From positions 265,051 through 329,050 of the forward strand of contig NZ_UIDD01000005.1 in NCBI RefSeq assembly GCF_900497695.1: a stretch of 64,000 bases of DNA, given 5' to 3'. The notes below the pieces were generated by a model, which worked only from the letters and a program-made list of their open reading frames with translations, ran no database searches and was not told where the DNA came from. This document shows positions 39,526 through 50,541 of the stretch, piece by piece. This DNA is from Pseudomonas wadenswilerensis. Lineage in GTDB: Bacteria; Pseudomonadota; Gammaproteobacteria; Pseudomonadales; Pseudomonadaceae. A program made the translations under genes and the position numbers. The first letter of the stretch is position 1. Each line of letters begins with the position of its first letter.

Positions 39526-40359
39526 ATGAATACCTTGAGCTGGATTCGTAGCGTTAACGGCACCCTCGGGCATTTGGCGCCAGAGCATGTCGCGCGCAAG
39601 ATGCGCCGCGCCTTCATGACCCCGCGCAACCGGCCGCCGCGGGACTGGGAACTGCCGCTGCTGGCCCGCGCCGAGCGCATCACCTTGCGTTTCGGCCTCT
39701 CGGCACTGCGCTGGGGCCAAGGCCCGACCGTACTGCTGATGCACGGTTGGGAAGGGCGCCCGACCCAGTTCGCCCACCTGATCGACAGCCTGGTCGACGC
39801 CGGTTACACCGCCGTGGCCCTGGAAGGCCCGGCCCATGGCCACTCACCGGGCAACGAAGCCAACGTGGTGCTGTTCGCCCGTGCCTTGCTGGAAGCCGCC
39901 GCCGAACTGCCGCCGCTCAAGGCCGTGGTTGGCCATTCCATGGGTGGCGCCAGCATGCTCCTGGCCTTGCAGTGGGGCCTGCGCGCCGAAGTGGCGGTGA
40001 GCATCGCCGCACCGGCGCAGTTGCTTGGCGTTATCCGCGGTTTCGCTCGCCACCTGGGCATGCCGGCGCGGGCGCGGGCGGCGTTCATCCGTCAGATTGA
40101 ACGCGATGTCGGCGTGCAGATTTCCCGCCTGGATGTCAGCGGCTACCAACTGGAGCTGCCCGGCTTGATCGTGCATGCCGAGGACGACCAACTGGTACCG
40201 GTAGACGAATCAGACGCTATCCACCGTGCCTGGTTCGACAGCCGCCTGCTGCGCCTGCCCGACGGCGGCCATCTGCGGGTGTTGGCCGACCCGCAACTGC
40301 GCGAAGGGGTGCTGGCACTGCTGCAACGCAGCAGTTCACCGGCGCGGCAATCGGCCTGA
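39526..40359 (+). CDS. Alpha/beta hydrolase
   Basis: Alpha/beta-fold hydrolase of 277 residues. The oxyanion region LLMHGWEGRPTQF is near residue 68, the nucleophile elbow is GHSMGGAS near 138, and the acid and histidine of the triad are in VHAEDDQLVPVDES and LPDGGHLRVL. No signal peptide is seen, so it acts in the cytosol, and the substrate is unknown. It lies directly after the TetR gene. Confidence 0.88.
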   Translation: MNTLSWIRSVNGTLGHLAPEHVARKMRRAFMTPRNRPPRDWELPLLARAERITLRFGLSALRWGQGPTVLLMHGWEGRPTQFAHLIDSLVDAGYTAVALEGPAHGHSPGNEANVVLFARALLEAAAELPPLKAVVGHSMGGASMLLALQWGLRAEVAVSIAAPAQLLGVIRGFARHLGMPARARAAFIRQIERDVGVQISRLDVSGYQLELPGLIVHAEDDQLVPVDESDAIHRAWFDSRLLRLPDGGHLRVLADPQLREGVLALLQRSSSPARQSA

Positions 40360-40403
40360 GCATCCGGTACACTCTGCCCGTTCACCACGGATCTGGAGCG
40401 GGC

Positions 40404-40844
40404 ATGAGTTGGGACCTGGCAACACCGTTCATCATCGACCTGCGGGTCGCTGCCGACGACATCGACGGCCTCGGCCACGCCAACAACGCGGTTTACGTCA
40501 CCTGGCTGGAGCGCTGCGCCTGGCGCCACTCCCAGCGCCTGGGCCTGGACCTGGCCGAGTACCGGCGCCTGGACCGGGCCATGGCCGTGGTCCGCCACGA
40601 AATTGACTACCTGGCCGCTGCCTACGAAGACGACGAGTTGCAACTGGCAACCTGGATCGTCGACTGGGACCAGCGGCTGAAAATGACCCGGCGCTTCCAG
40701 CTGGTTCGTCCCAGCGACGGCACCACCTTGCTGCGTGCGCAAACCACCTTCGTCTGCATCGAGTTATCCACAGGGCGGCCCAAGCGCATGCCGGGTGAGT
40801 TCATCGACGGCTATGGGCCGGCGCTGATGGCCGGAGCGCTGTAG
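40404..40844 (+). CDS. Hotdog-fold acyl-CoA thioesterase (4HBT family)
   Basis: Thioesterase of 146 residues of the 4-hydroxybenzoyl-CoA/YbgC type. The active-site segment [20 protein letters not shown] near residue 16 contains the conserved helix-start motif. The remaining strands ([18 protein letters not shown]) fit the hotdog fold. It probably hydrolyses short or branched acyl-CoA; the substrate is not evident. Confidence 0.88.
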   Translation: MSWDLATPFIIDLRVAADDIDGLGHANNAVYVTWLERCAWRHSQRLGLDLAEYRRLDRAMAVVRHEIDYLAAAYEDDELQLATWIVDWDQRLKMTRRFQLVRPSDGTTLLRAQTTFVCIELSTGRPKRMPGEFIDGYGPALMAGAL

Positions 40845-40893
40845 GCCGCGGATTTTGCTAGACTGCCGGCCTTTTCCAGCCGAGATGCAACCC

Positions 40894-41853
40894 ATGCAAA
40901 TTGCCCTGGCCCCGATGGAGGGGCTGGTCGACGACATTCTTCGCGACGTACTGACCCAGGTGGGCGGCATCGACTGGTGTGTCACCGAGTTCATTCGGGT
41001 CTGCGACCGCTTGTTGCCGGCGGCCACCTTCGAAAAGCTCGCGCCGGAGCTGAGCCAGGGCGCCCAGACCGCTGCCGGAGTGCCGTTACGTGTGCAATTG
41101 CTGGGCTCCGACCCGGTGTGCCTGGCCGAAAACGCGGTGCTGGCCTGTGAACTGGGCGCGCCGGTGATCGACCTCAACTTCGGCTGCCCGGCCAAGACCG
41201 TGAACAAGTCGCGTGGCGGTGCGGTGCTGCTCAAAGAGCCTGAGTTGCTGCACGCCATCTTGCGAGAAGTGCGTCGCGCAGTTCCTGCGCATATCCCGGT
41301 GACGGCCAAGATGCGCCTGGGCTTCGACAGCCCCGACGGCGCCCTGGACTGCGCCCTGGCCCTGGCCGAAGGTGGCGCCGAGCAATTGGTGGTGCACGCG
41401 CGAACCAAGGTCGACGGCTACAAGCCGCCCGCCCATTGGGAGTGGGTGGCGCGGGTGCAGGACGTGGTCAAGGTGCCGGTGTATGCCAACGGCGAGGTCT
41501 GGACCCTGGAAGACTGGCGGCGTTGCCGCGAAGTCAGCGGCGTCGAAGACATCATGCTGGGGCGTGGCCTGGTTTCGCGCCCGGACCTTGCCCGGCAGAT
41601 TGCCGCCGAACGCGATGGCGTCGAGTTCGTGCCCATGGACTGGCAGAGCCTGCTGCCGCTGATCCAGGACTTCTGGGGCCAGGCCCGGGCGCAGATGACC
41701 CCGCGCCAGGCGCCGGGGCGCTTGAAGCAATGGGTGGCGATGCTGACCCGCACCTACCCCGAGGCGGTGGCGCTGTTCACCGAATTGCGTCGGGAAACCG
41801 ACTGCGATCGGGTCGGGCAGTTGATCGGTGTGCCAGTCAGCGAGGCGGCCTGA
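40894..41853 (+). CDS. dusC: tRNA-dihydrouridine(16) synthase
   Basis: FMN-dependent tRNA dihydrouridine synthase of 319 residues from the ATG at 40894 ([14 protein letters not shown]); an ATG three codons upstream is possible. Conserved blocks are [19 protein letters not shown] with the catalytic Cys near 95, [19 protein letters not shown] and [13 protein letters not shown]. The APMEGLVDD start favours the DusC subgroup over DusA or DusB. Confidence 0.9.
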   Translation: MQIALAPMEGLVDDILRDVLTQVGGIDWCVTEFIRVCDRLLPAATFEKLAPELSQGAQTAAGVPLRVQLLGSDPVCLAENAVLACELGAPVIDLNFGCPAKTVNKSRGGAVLLKEPELLHAILREVRRAVPAHIPVTAKMRLGFDSPDGALDCALALAEGGAEQLVVHARTKVDGYKPPAHWEWVARVQDVVKVPVYANGEVWTLEDWRRCREVSGVEDIMLGRGLVSRPDLARQIAAERDGVEFVPMDWQSLLPLIQDFWGQARAQMTPRQAPGRLKQWVAMLTRTYPEAVALFTELRRETDCDRVGQLIGVPVSEAA

Positions 41854-41872
41854 AAAAATTTTCGCAGGGTTG

Positions 41873-41901
41873 CTTGAAAAGCAGGCGAGGGTCCTTATCT
41901 A
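41873..41901 (+). promoter_or_regulatory. Sigma-32 (RpoH) type promoter of ibpA
   Basis: CTTGAAA (41873-41879) and CCTTATCTA (41893-41901) are separated by 13 bp, matching the heat-shock promoter pattern CTTGAAA-N13-CCCCATNTA. The predicted start near 41907 gives a leader of about 60 bases. Confidence 0.75.
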
Positions 41902-41906
41902 GGGAG

Positions 41907-41968
41907 TACGCGATGCCGAAGTCGGGTCGCGCTACTACACAACCTCGCTGATTTTCAGGAGATGCATC
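41907..41968 (+). ncRNA. ROSE-like RNA thermometer in the ibpA leader
   Basis: The leader contains TCGCT at 41945-41949, matching the U(U/C)GCU anti-Shine-Dalgarno motif of ROSE elements. CTC (41944-41946) pairs with GAG (41959-41961) and CTGA (41948-41951) with TCAG (41955-41958). G41947 is left bulged opposite the AGGAG, with a 3-base loop. A bulged G opposite the Shine-Dalgarno is the melting switch of known ROSE thermometers. Confidence 0.75.
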
Positions 41969-42415
41969 ATGACTACTGCTTTTTCTCTGGCTCCACTGTT
42001 CCGTCATTCCGTGGGTTTCGACCGTTTCAATGACCTGTTCGAATCTGCGGCGCGTAATGAGGCGGGTAGCAGCTACCCTCCCTACAACGTTGAAAAACAT
42101 GGCGATGACCACTATCGAATCGTCGTTGCTGCGGCAGGTTTCCAGGAGCAGGATCTGGACCTGCAGGTGGAAAAAGGCGTCTTGACCGTGACTGGCGGCA
42201 AGCGTGACAGCAACGCTGAAAGCGTTACCTATCTGCATCAGGGCATTGCCCAGCGGGCGTTCAAGTTGTCGTTCCGGTTGGCTGACCATATCGAGGTCAA
42301 GGCGGCTGGTCTGGCTAATGGGCTGCTCAGCATCGATCTGCTGAGGATTGTGCCGGAAGAGGCCAAGGCCAAACGGATTCCGATCAATGGGGATGGCAAG
42401 CCTGCTCTGAATTGA
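41969..42415 (+). CDS. ibpA: Small heat shock protein IbpA (Hsp20)
   Basis: Hsp20/alpha-crystallin chaperone of 148 residues that holds unfolding proteins on aggregates. The N-terminal arm contains SVGFDRFNDLFE, the alpha-crystallin domain runs from about 38 to 125 (YNVEKHGDDHYRIVVAAAGF, LDLQVEKGVLTVTG), and the C-terminal IxI anchor is in KRIPIN. The heat-shock promoter and thermometer upstream fit its expected control. A terminator follows. Confidence 0.94.
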   Translation: MTTAFSLAPLFRHSVGFDRFNDLFESAARNEAGSSYPPYNVEKHGDDHYRIVVAAAGFQEQDLDLQVEKGVLTVTGGKRDSNAESVTYLHQGIAQRAFKLSFRLADHIEVKAAGLANGLLSIDLLRIVPEEAKAKRIPINGDGKPALN

Positions 42416-42431
42416 TTGGTTGATGTTGATG

Positions 42432-42456
42432 AGGGCACCTTCGGGTGCCCTTTTTT
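42432..42456 (+). terminator. Terminator after ibpA
   Basis: GGGCACC, a TTC loop, GGGTGCCC and a T-run form an intrinsic terminator 17 bases after the ibpA stop. Confidence 0.92.
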
Positions 42457-42539
42457 ATTGTCTTTGGTTTTTGGTGATTATCCGTTGGCGAGGGTGGTGC
42501 TGAGTCAGGGACGGGGGATCAAGATCGAGAACGCAATCC

Positions 42540-42640
42540 TGTGGGAGCTGGCCTTGCCAGCGATCGAGTGCGCAGCGCTCGTAATCCAGGCTGTTGCGAA
42601 TGGGTTGGCTGCACCGGCCTCATCGCCGGCAAGGCCGGCT
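42540..42640. repeat. REP pair, second arm interrupted by the IS110 element
   Basis: TGTGGGAGCTGGCCTTGCC... at 42540 is an intact REP arm. Its partner CATCGCCGGCAAGGCCGGCT stops at 42640. The missing CCCACA is found at 43791, after the IS110 element. Joining the two sides restores a normal REP arm. Confidence 0.9.
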
Positions 42641-42671
42641 TGTGTCTTGAGGAAGGAATAGAATCAGAAGT

Positions 42672-42813
42672 GAGAGCGGTGAATGGCAAGCTGTACGCCG
42701 GTAGTGCTTAAAGCACGTGTGGGAGCAAAGCTGCCATTCACCTCTCCACTCTGGCCCGAGCCCGAACAGTTGATTGAGCGCCTCTCGAATCACAAGCGTG
42801 GGCCAAGCCAGAG
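42672..42813 (+). ncRNA. Predicted bridge RNA of the IS110 element
   Basis: Two hairpins lie upstream of the transposase. Hairpin 1 (42672-42746) has a stem GAGAG..GTGAATGGC.AGCT and an internal loop closed by GTGC/GCAC. One loop strand holds GCCGG (42697-42701), equal to the left target GCCGG|CT. The other holds TGTGGGAG (42718-42725), complementary to the right target CTCCCACA. Hairpin 2 (42749-42813, stem CTCTGGC/GCCAGAG) holds ACAGTTG (42766-42772), equal to the right end of the IS. It also holds CACAAG (42791-42796), complementary to CTTGTG at the left junction. This is the target-loop plus donor-loop layout of IS621-type bridge RNAs. Confidence 0.8.
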
Positions 42814-42834
42814 CGCTCTCACAACTGAGTGTAA

Positions 42835-43776
<942 letters not shown>

Positions 43777-43790
43777 TCAAGACAGTTGCT

Positions 43791-43861
43791 CCCACAATGG
43801 ATATGCATGCACCGGCCCCTGTGGGAGCCGGCCCTGCCGGCGATGGGCTGCACAGCAGCCC
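43791..43861. repeat. REP remnant and second REP right of the IS110 element
   Basis: CCCACA at 43791 is the displaced end of the split REP. At 43820 another arm, TGTGGGAGCCGGCCCTGCC..., is followed by the small hairpin GGGCTG-CACAG-CAGCCC, which abuts the stop of the ligase gene and may protect its 3' end. Confidence 0.75.
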
Positions 43862-45433
<1,572 letters not shown>

Positions 45434-45499
45434 GATGCCTCCTCAGGCTGAGGATGAATGAGCAGGGAAGGGGCCGGGCGGGGTGCCCGGCACACGGGG

Positions 45500-46246
45500 T
45501 CAGGCGCTAGGCGGGGCGAAGCGGCGGCCAGCGGAAAAACCGCCGTCCACGGCAATCATCTGGCCGCTGACGAACGAGGCTTCGTCGGAGGCGAGGAACA
45601 GCGCGACATTGGCCACCTCGTCCGGCTGCCCGGAACGGTTGAGCATGTGCTGCGAGGCGAAGAAGGCGTGGAACGCCTGTTGTTCGCGGACCATGCTGGT
45701 CATCGGTGTTTCGATCAGGCCAGGGCACAGGCCGTTGACGCGGATGTTGGCGTAGCCGTAGTCGATGGCCATCGAGCGAGTCAGCTGGTTGATGCCACCT
45801 TTGGAGACGTTGTAGGCGACGTTGCCGTCGCAGCCCTGCAGGCCGAAGATCGAGCCGATGTTGATGATTGAGCCGCTGCGCTGGGACTCCATCTGCGCCA
45901 GTACGTGTTTGCTGGTGAGCATGCTGCCGGTGAGGTTGATGTCCAGCACCCGCTGCCAGTTGGCGGTCGTGGTCTGGGTCACGCTGCCCTGGTCGGCGAC
46001 GCCAGCGGCATTGACCAGCACATCGATACGCCCGAAGCGGCTGATGACTTCGCTCATCACCTGCTGCACGCGGGGTTCATCGCGCACATCCAGGCTCATG
46101 AACAGGCCGGGAAAGTCCGCCGGGGCCTCGCCAATGTCCAGGCCGACGACCTGGGCACCCTCGGCCATGAAGCGGCGCACGCACGCCAGGCCGATACCCG
46201 ATGCGCCGCCGGTGACCACGGCGACCTTGTTGTGCAAACGAGCCAT
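45500..46246 (-). CDS. Short-chain dehydrogenase/reductase
   Basis: Classical SDR of 248 residues with TGGASGIGLACVRRF at 13-27, VNAAGVAD, the catalytic Ser in IINIGSIFG and Tyr-X3-Lys in YNVSKGG. Linkage to fadD3 suggests a role on the C/D-ring acyl-CoA intermediates, for example reduction of the 5-ketone (the IpdF role) or a hydroxyacyl-CoA oxidation. I cannot assign which. A conserved box promoter lies 42-86 bases upstream. Confidence 0.8.
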   Translation of the reverse strand: MARLHNKVAVVTGGASGIGLACVRRFMAEGAQVVGLDIGEAPADFPGLFMSLDVRDEPRVQQVMSEVISRFGRIDVLVNAAGVADQGSVTQTTTANWQRVLDINLTGSMLTSKHVLAQMESQRSGSIINIGSIFGLQGCDGNVAYNVSKGGINQLTRSMAIDYGYANIRVNGLCPGLIETPMTSMVREQQAFHAFFASQHMLNRSGQPDEVANVALFLASDEASFVSGQMIAVDGGFSAGRRFAPPSA

Positions 46247-46287
46247 AACTGAACCTCTGTTTTATTGTTGTGGGGCTTCTGGCGCCG

Positions 46288-46332
46288 AGTCTAACCGCAG
46301 TCGGGGCCGCAGTGATCGTCCGATGAGACTAG
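46288..46332 (-). promoter_or_regulatory. Steroid box promoter A (SDR-fadD3 operon)
   Basis: On the minus strand the box CTAGTCTCATCGGACGAT (46315-46332) is followed after exactly 21 bases by TAGACT (46288-46293). This is a -10 candidate with 4/6 matches, and the predicted start is about 35 bases before the SDR ATG. Confidence 0.75.
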
Positions 46333-46345
46333 CGGGCACAGGCCC

Positions 46346-47443
46346 TCACCCGGGGAACTTCAAGCGTACCCGCGCGCCCAGCGGCCGGCTCTGGCAAGCC
46401 AGGGTCCAGCCTTCTTCCAGCTCCCGGGCGCTGAGCACATCGTTGCGCGCCAGGCGGGTTTCACCCTCGAGCACCGTACACATGCAGGCCCCGCAAAAAC
46501 CTTCTTCGCAGGATGACGGTACCTCCAGGCCCGCCGCACGGCAGCTTTGCAGCAGAGTATCGCCGGGCTGGCAGGCGACTTCGTGTTGCTGGCCGTCGAG
46601 CTCGACCAGCAGCAGCTCGCAGGCCGACTCACTGGCGGCCGCGCGGGCAATGGCTTCTTGCGCTGCGACTTCATCGGGATCGGGCGGGGAGACGAAACGC
46701 TCGACATGGATGCACTCGGCGGCCTCGCCCAAGGCCAGCAGGCTGCGCTCGACGGTGTCCATGAACGGCCCCGGGCCGCAGATGAAGTAATCGCCGCCAC
46801 GCATTTCGCCCACCAGTTGCTGCACCTGGGCGTCGCGCAAAAAACCTTGCAGCGAATCGAGCAGGTGGATCACCTGCAGGCGTTGCGGGTGGTCCTGGCT
46901 CAGCTGGCGCAGTTCGTCGCGAAAGATCACCGAGGCTTCGTCGCGGTTGGCATACACCAGCCGGATCGGCCGTTCGCTGCTGTGCAGCGTCGACTTGAGG
47001 ATCGAAATCACCGGGGTGATGCCCGAGCCGCCGCCGAACAGCACCAGTGGTCGCGCCGGGTCGCTGGCCTGGCTTTCATCCAGGCAGAAGTGCCCGGCTG
47101 GCGGCAGCACCTCGAGCCAGTCGCCGACCTGCACCTGCTGGTTCATCCAGTTCGATACCCGGCCCCCGGCGACCCGCTTGATGGTCACCTTGGGCCGGGC
47201 ATCGCACAGCGGCGAGCTGGCCATGGAGTAGCAGCGGGTCAGCAGTTTGCCGGCACAGGGCACGCGAAAGCTCAAGAACTGCCCCGGCTGGTAGCGAAAG
47301 CGCTCGCGCAACTGCGCCGGCACCTCCAGTACCAGCGAACGCGCATCGGCGGTTTCGTCGATGACCGCGCAAACCTGCAGCCGATAGCTTCCGGTGGCCG
47401 AAACCAGCGAGTCCTGCCCAAGCGCTTGCATGCCCATGTTCAT
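46346..47443 (-). CDS. kshB: Ferredoxin-NAD(P)H reductase component, KshB-like
   Basis: Reductase of 365 residues with three domains. The FAD domain has LTRCYSMASSP, the NAD domain has LVLFGGGSGITPVISILKS and YFICGPGPFMDTVE, and the C-terminal plant-type [2Fe-2S] domain has CEEGFCGACMC and a distant Cys in WTLACQSRPLG. This arrangement matches KshB, the reductase of 3-ketosteroid 9alpha-hydroxylase. The oxygenase KshA is not in the window. The ATG at 47443 sits directly on GAGG, so initiation at the ATG two codons later is possible. Confidence 0.8.
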   Translation of the reverse strand: MNMGMQALGQDSLVSATGSYRLQVCAVIDETADARSLVLEVPAQLRERFRYQPGQFLSFRVPCAGKLLTRCYSMASSPLCDARPKVTIKRVAGGRVSNWMNQQVQVGDWLEVLPPAGHFCLDESQASDPARPLVLFGGGSGITPVISILKSTLHSSERPIRLVYANRDEASVIFRDELRQLSQDHPQRLQVIHLLDSLQGFLRDAQVQQLVGEMRGGDYFICGPGPFMDTVERSLLALGEAAECIHVERFVSPPDPDEVAAQEAIARAAASESACELLLVELDGQQHEVACQPGDTLLQSCRAAGLEVPSSCEEGFCGACMCTVLEGETRLARNDVLSARELEEGWTLACQSRPLGARVRLKFPG

Positions 47444-47450
47444 CCTCGCC

Positions 47451-48206
47451 TCAGATGCCGCTGATCAATTGCGCGTTGTCCACGCGCAGTTCGGCACCGT
47501 TGACGAAGTGAGATTCGTCGCTGGCCAAAAACAGCACCACGTTGGCGATATCGCGCGGCGCGCACATGCGGTTCATCGGATCCTGGTCGAGCAGCGCCTG
47601 GTCGATCGGCTGGCCACCGGCCAGGGCCTGGGTCATCGGCGTGTTGACGCCGTCCGGGTGCACGCTGTTGCAGCGGATGCGATAACCCTGCTGCTTGCAG
47701 TGCAGGGCAATGGAGCGGGTCATCGCCGCCACCGCGCCCTTGGAGGCCGAGTAGGCGCAGAACATCGGCATGGCGCCGAGGGCGGCTACCGAGGACATGT
47801 TGACGATCGAGCCGCCGCCGCTGTCCTTCATGGCTTCAATGGCATATTTGCAGCCGAGAAAATAGCCGTCGCCGTTGATCTTCTGCACCTTCTGCCAGGT
47901 TTCCAGCGAGGTGTTCTCGATGGTTCCGGCCACTAGGATGGCGGCATTGTTGACCAGTACATCGAGGCGCCCGAAGTGCTCCAGGGTGGTCTTGATCACC
48001 TGCTGCCAATCGCTTTCGCTGGCGATGTCGTGGCGGATGAACAGCGCATTGCTGCCGATCTGCGCGGCGACTTCGCGCCCGGCCTGTTCATTGAGGTCGG
48101 TGAGCACCACCCGGGCGCCCTGGCTGGCCAGCAGCAGGGCGTCCTCGCTGCCGATGCCGCTGGCGGCGCCGGTGACGATGCAGACTTTGCCTTCTACACG
48201 TTGCAT
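47451..48206 (-). CDS. SDR similar to 3beta/17beta-hydroxysteroid dehydrogenase
   Basis: SDR of 251 residues: TGAASGIGSEDALLL near 12, VNNAAILVAGTI, Ser in NMSSVAALG and Tyr-X3-Lys in YSASKGA. The segments RHDIASESDWQQV, KQQGYRIRCNSVHPDGVNTP and the tail GAELRVDN closely follow the Comamonas testosteroni 3beta/17beta-hydroxysteroid dehydrogenase as I remember it. It would oxidise hydroxyl groups on the steroid nucleus. It overlaps the KstD-like gene by 13 bases. Confidence 0.78.
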   Translation of the reverse strand: MQRVEGKVCIVTGAASGIGSEDALLLASQGARVVLTDLNEQAGREVAAQIGSNALFIRHDIASESDWQQVIKTTLEHFGRLDVLVNNAAILVAGTIENTSLETWQKVQKINGDGYFLGCKYAIEAMKDSGGGSIVNMSSVAALGAMPMFCAYSASKGAVAAMTRSIALHCKQQGYRIRCNSVHPDGVNTPMTQALAGGQPIDQALLDQDPMNRMCAPRDIANVVLFLASDESHFVNGAELRVDNAQLISGI

Positions 48207-49873
48207 GGTTGTTCTCCTGATGGTGCGGGGTTGGGGGCGGTGCGCGCGGCGATGTGCGCCGCGGCGCGCCGCCCGGAATAAATGCAGTCGGCCAGGGACA
48301 GGCCGGAGACATACAGGTTGGAGGCGACACCCACGGCATTGCGCCCGGCGCTGTACAACCCGGCGATAGGCGTGCCGTGCAGGTCGAGCACCGCGCCGCT
48401 GCCCTCGTCGACGCGCAGGCCGCCCAGGGTCAGGGCCGGGCAGGGGAACAGGCGGCTGTCGTAGGACAGGTCCAGCGCATACCAGGGGCCGCTGTCCAGC
48501 GGGCAGAGCATGGCTGCCGACTTGCCCAGCGGGTCGGCGATTTCGCCACGGGCCGCACGGCTGTACTGCGCCACGCTCTGACGCAGGTTGCCCACGGGCA
48601 AGCCGCAGCGTTCGGCCAGTAGTTCCAGGCTGTTGCCACGTTTGGCGTTGAACAGCAGGTTGAGCAGCACCGGCAGGCGCTGGAAGTTCCACACCTTGCC
48701 CGGGCCGACCTGCTTGAGCGCCTGGCGCACCAGGGCGCGATTGAGGATCAGGATGGCCTTGCCGTTCTGCTCCTCGACCATGGCATGGCCGAGGGTGGCG
48801 CCGTACACCTCTTCGTTGCAGTAGCGCTGGCCGAAGCCGTTGACGATCATGCCGCGGGCCCAGGCCAGCGGTGGGTTGATAAAGCGCCAGGCGCTGACCT
48901 TGTCCATGCGTGCCAAGGTGCCCCCGGCGCTCTGGCCCAGGAGCAGGCCGCTGCCATCGCAGGCGGTGGTGCCCAGCGGCAGGCCGGCCAGGTACTGCGG
49001 CGCATGCCGGGCTACCAGGGCGCGGTTGAAGATGAAGCCGCCACAGCTGAGCAGCAGGCCTTTTTCGGCGCGGATCAGGGTGCGCACTGCATGGCGCTGC
49101 TCGATCTGCCGCAGGCGCTTGCGCAGCATGTCGGCCAGCGCCGGGGCGTACATATGGATGGCACTGGCCCAGCGCGCCAGGCGTGCATGGCGGCGGGCAG
49201 CGCGGCTATCGGCAGGCAGTTGCCAGGCCACCACACCGACTACCCGGTCGTGGTTGTCCAGAACCAGTTGGCGGACTTCGCACTGGCTGCGCAGGCGCAC
49301 GCCCAGCTTCAAAGCGCTGGCGCGCAGCGGCGCAAACAGGCTGGCACCGGACATGCCCGGGCCTTTGGCCCGGTGGCCGCGCGGTGCCGGGCTGGCCTGC
49401 GCGGCGTAGGCCGGCACCGCTTCGTTGCCTGAGTAATAGAGGTAGTATCGGTCGCTGGGGTAGGAGGTTTTCTGCGGCGGCACACTGGCTTCGAAAGCCA
49501 CGCCGTGGCGTTCCAGCCAGGCCAGCTGCTCGCAGCTGCGCTCGCAGAAATCGCGCAAGGTGCCGGCCGATACCGCTTCGCCGACTTCCTGGTTCAAATA
49601 GTTGAACATTGCCTCGCTGTTGTCCGGGTACCCGGCGCGCTGCTGGTAGGGCGTGCCGCCGCCGGCATAGACCACGCCACCGCTGAGCGCCGTGGCACCG
49701 CCACCGGCGAAGCGGTCCAGGGCCAGCACGCTGAGCCCGCGGCTGGCGGCCTCGATGGCGGCGCAGACACCGGCGCCGCCAAAACCGACCACCACCAGCT
49801 CGGCCTGTGCGTGCCAGTGCAGCTGTTCGGCACTGTCCACTCGCAGTGGCATCAACCCGTTCAGGCTGCTCAT
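48194..49873 (-). CDS. KstD-like FAD-dependent steroid dehydrogenase
   Basis: Flavoprotein of 559 residues in the fumarate reductase / 3-ketosteroid dehydrogenase superfamily. The ADP-binding motif VVVGFGGAGVCAAIEAASRG is near 28 and ATALSGGVVYAGGG near 60. A tyrosine-rich segment RYYLYYSGNEAVPAY lies near 143, and the C-terminal GLYSAGRNAVGVASNLYVSG closes the FAD site. Context with HsaB, KshB and a hydroxysteroid dehydrogenase points to delta-1 or delta-4 desaturation of a 3-ketosteroid. The exact bond is not determined, and the sequence is divergent from classical KstD. Confidence 0.7.
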   Translation of the reverse strand: MSSLNGLMPLRVDSAEQLHWHAQAELVVVGFGGAGVCAAIEAASRGLSVLALDRFAGGGATALSGGVVYAGGGTPYQQRAGYPDNSEAMFNYLNQEVGEAVSAGTLRDFCERSCEQLAWLERHGVAFEASVPPQKTSYPSDRYYLYYSGNEAVPAYAAQASPAPRGHRAKGPGMSGASLFAPLRASALKLGVRLRSQCEVRQLVLDNHDRVVGVVAWQLPADSRAARRHARLARWASAIHMYAPALADMLRKRLRQIEQRHAVRTLIRAEKGLLLSCGGFIFNRALVARHAPQYLAGLPLGTTACDGSGLLLGQSAGGTLARMDKVSAWRFINPPLAWARGMIVNGFGQRYCNEEVYGATLGHAMVEEQNGKAILILNRALVRQALKQVGPGKVWNFQRLPVLLNLLFNAKRGNSLELLAERCGLPVGNLRQSVAQYSRAARGEIADPLGKSAAMLCPLDSGPWYALDLSYDSRLFPCPALTLGGLRVDEGSGAVLDLHGTPIAGLYSAGRNAVGVASNLYVSGLSLADCIYSGRRAAAHIAARTAPNPAPSGEQPCNV

Positions 49874-49882
49874 GCGCCGGCC

Positions 49883-50398
49883 TCAGCCCGCTGCCGCAAT
49901 CATGCGCGCCGGCGCCGCCGTGGTGGTGTAGCTGCCATCCAGGTACACCAGCGGGGTGATGGTCGGGCTGGTGCGGATGCGCAGGATGCGGCCGATGAAA
50001 ATGGTGTGGGTGCCATAGGTCATGCGCCCATCCTGGCGGCACAGAATCGACGATTGGGCATCGGCCAGAAACGGAATGCCTTCTTCGCTGGTCTGCCAGT
50101 CGCCACGCTCGAAGCGCGCCTCGCCCTTGATCGCGCCGCTGCACAGGTGCGCAAGGTCCTGCTGCTCGACACCGAGGATGTTCACGCAGAAGTCGGCACC
50201 GTCTGCCAGGGCGGCATGCGGTGAGGCGCTGGTGTTCACGCAGATCAGCAGCGACGGCGGCTCGGTGCTCAGCGAATCGACCGCGGTGGCGGCCATGGCG
50301 AAGCGCTGGGTGCCGTTGCTGGTACTGATGATGGTCACGGATTTGGCCAGGCGGCGCATGGCCTGGAGCATGTCGGCTTTGAGATTGTTGTTGTTCAT
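49883..50398 (-). CDS. hsaB: Flavin reductase of the 3-HSA hydroxylase (HsaB-like)
   Basis: Flavin reductase of 171 residues from the ATG at 50398 (MNNNNLKADMLQAMRRLAKS). It belongs to the HpaC/HsaB family, with TIISTSNGTQRFAMAATAV, PPSLLICVNTSAS and FCVNILGVEQQDLA. It supplies reduced flavin to HsaA, encoded divergently 218 bases away. It heads the operon hsaB-kstD-like-HSD-kshB. The box promoter lies 34-78 bases upstream of its start. Confidence 0.82.
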   Translation of the reverse strand: MNNNNLKADMLQAMRRLAKSVTIISTSNGTQRFAMAATAVDSLSTEPPSLLICVNTSASPHAALADGADFCVNILGVEQQDLAHLCSGAIKGEARFERGDWQTSEEGIPFLADAQSSILCRQDGRMTYGTHTIFIGRILRIRTSPTITPLVYLDGSYTTTAAPARMIAAAG

Positions 50399-50431
50399 CG
50401 CACGGCCTCTGGTTGGCTTGGAGTGCGATGA

Positions 50432-50476
50432 ATTCTTGCAACCGGCGCAAGGCCCAACATCGTCCGAGGGGACTAG
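50432..50476 (-). promoter_or_regulatory. Steroid box promoter B (hsaB operon)
   Basis: On the minus strand CTAGTCCCCTCGGACGAT (50459-50476) is followed after 21 bases by AAGAAT (50432-50437). This copy is the best palindrome, with half-sites CTAGTCC and ATCGTCC around a 4-base centre. Confidence 0.78.
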
Positions 50477-50496
50477 TCGAGGCGCGCCGTCGCTGC

Positions 50497-50541
50497 ATGG
50501 TCCGTTTGAGGGATGTTGGCCGCCGGGCGCCTTGCTTGAAT
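50497..50541 (+). promoter_or_regulatory. Steroid box promoter E (hsaA)
   Basis: ATGGTCCGTTTGAGGGAT (50497-50514), 21 bases, TTGAAT (50536-50541). It lies 20 bases from box B and points the other way, so the two divergent operons carry adjacent boxes. Confidence 0.72.
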
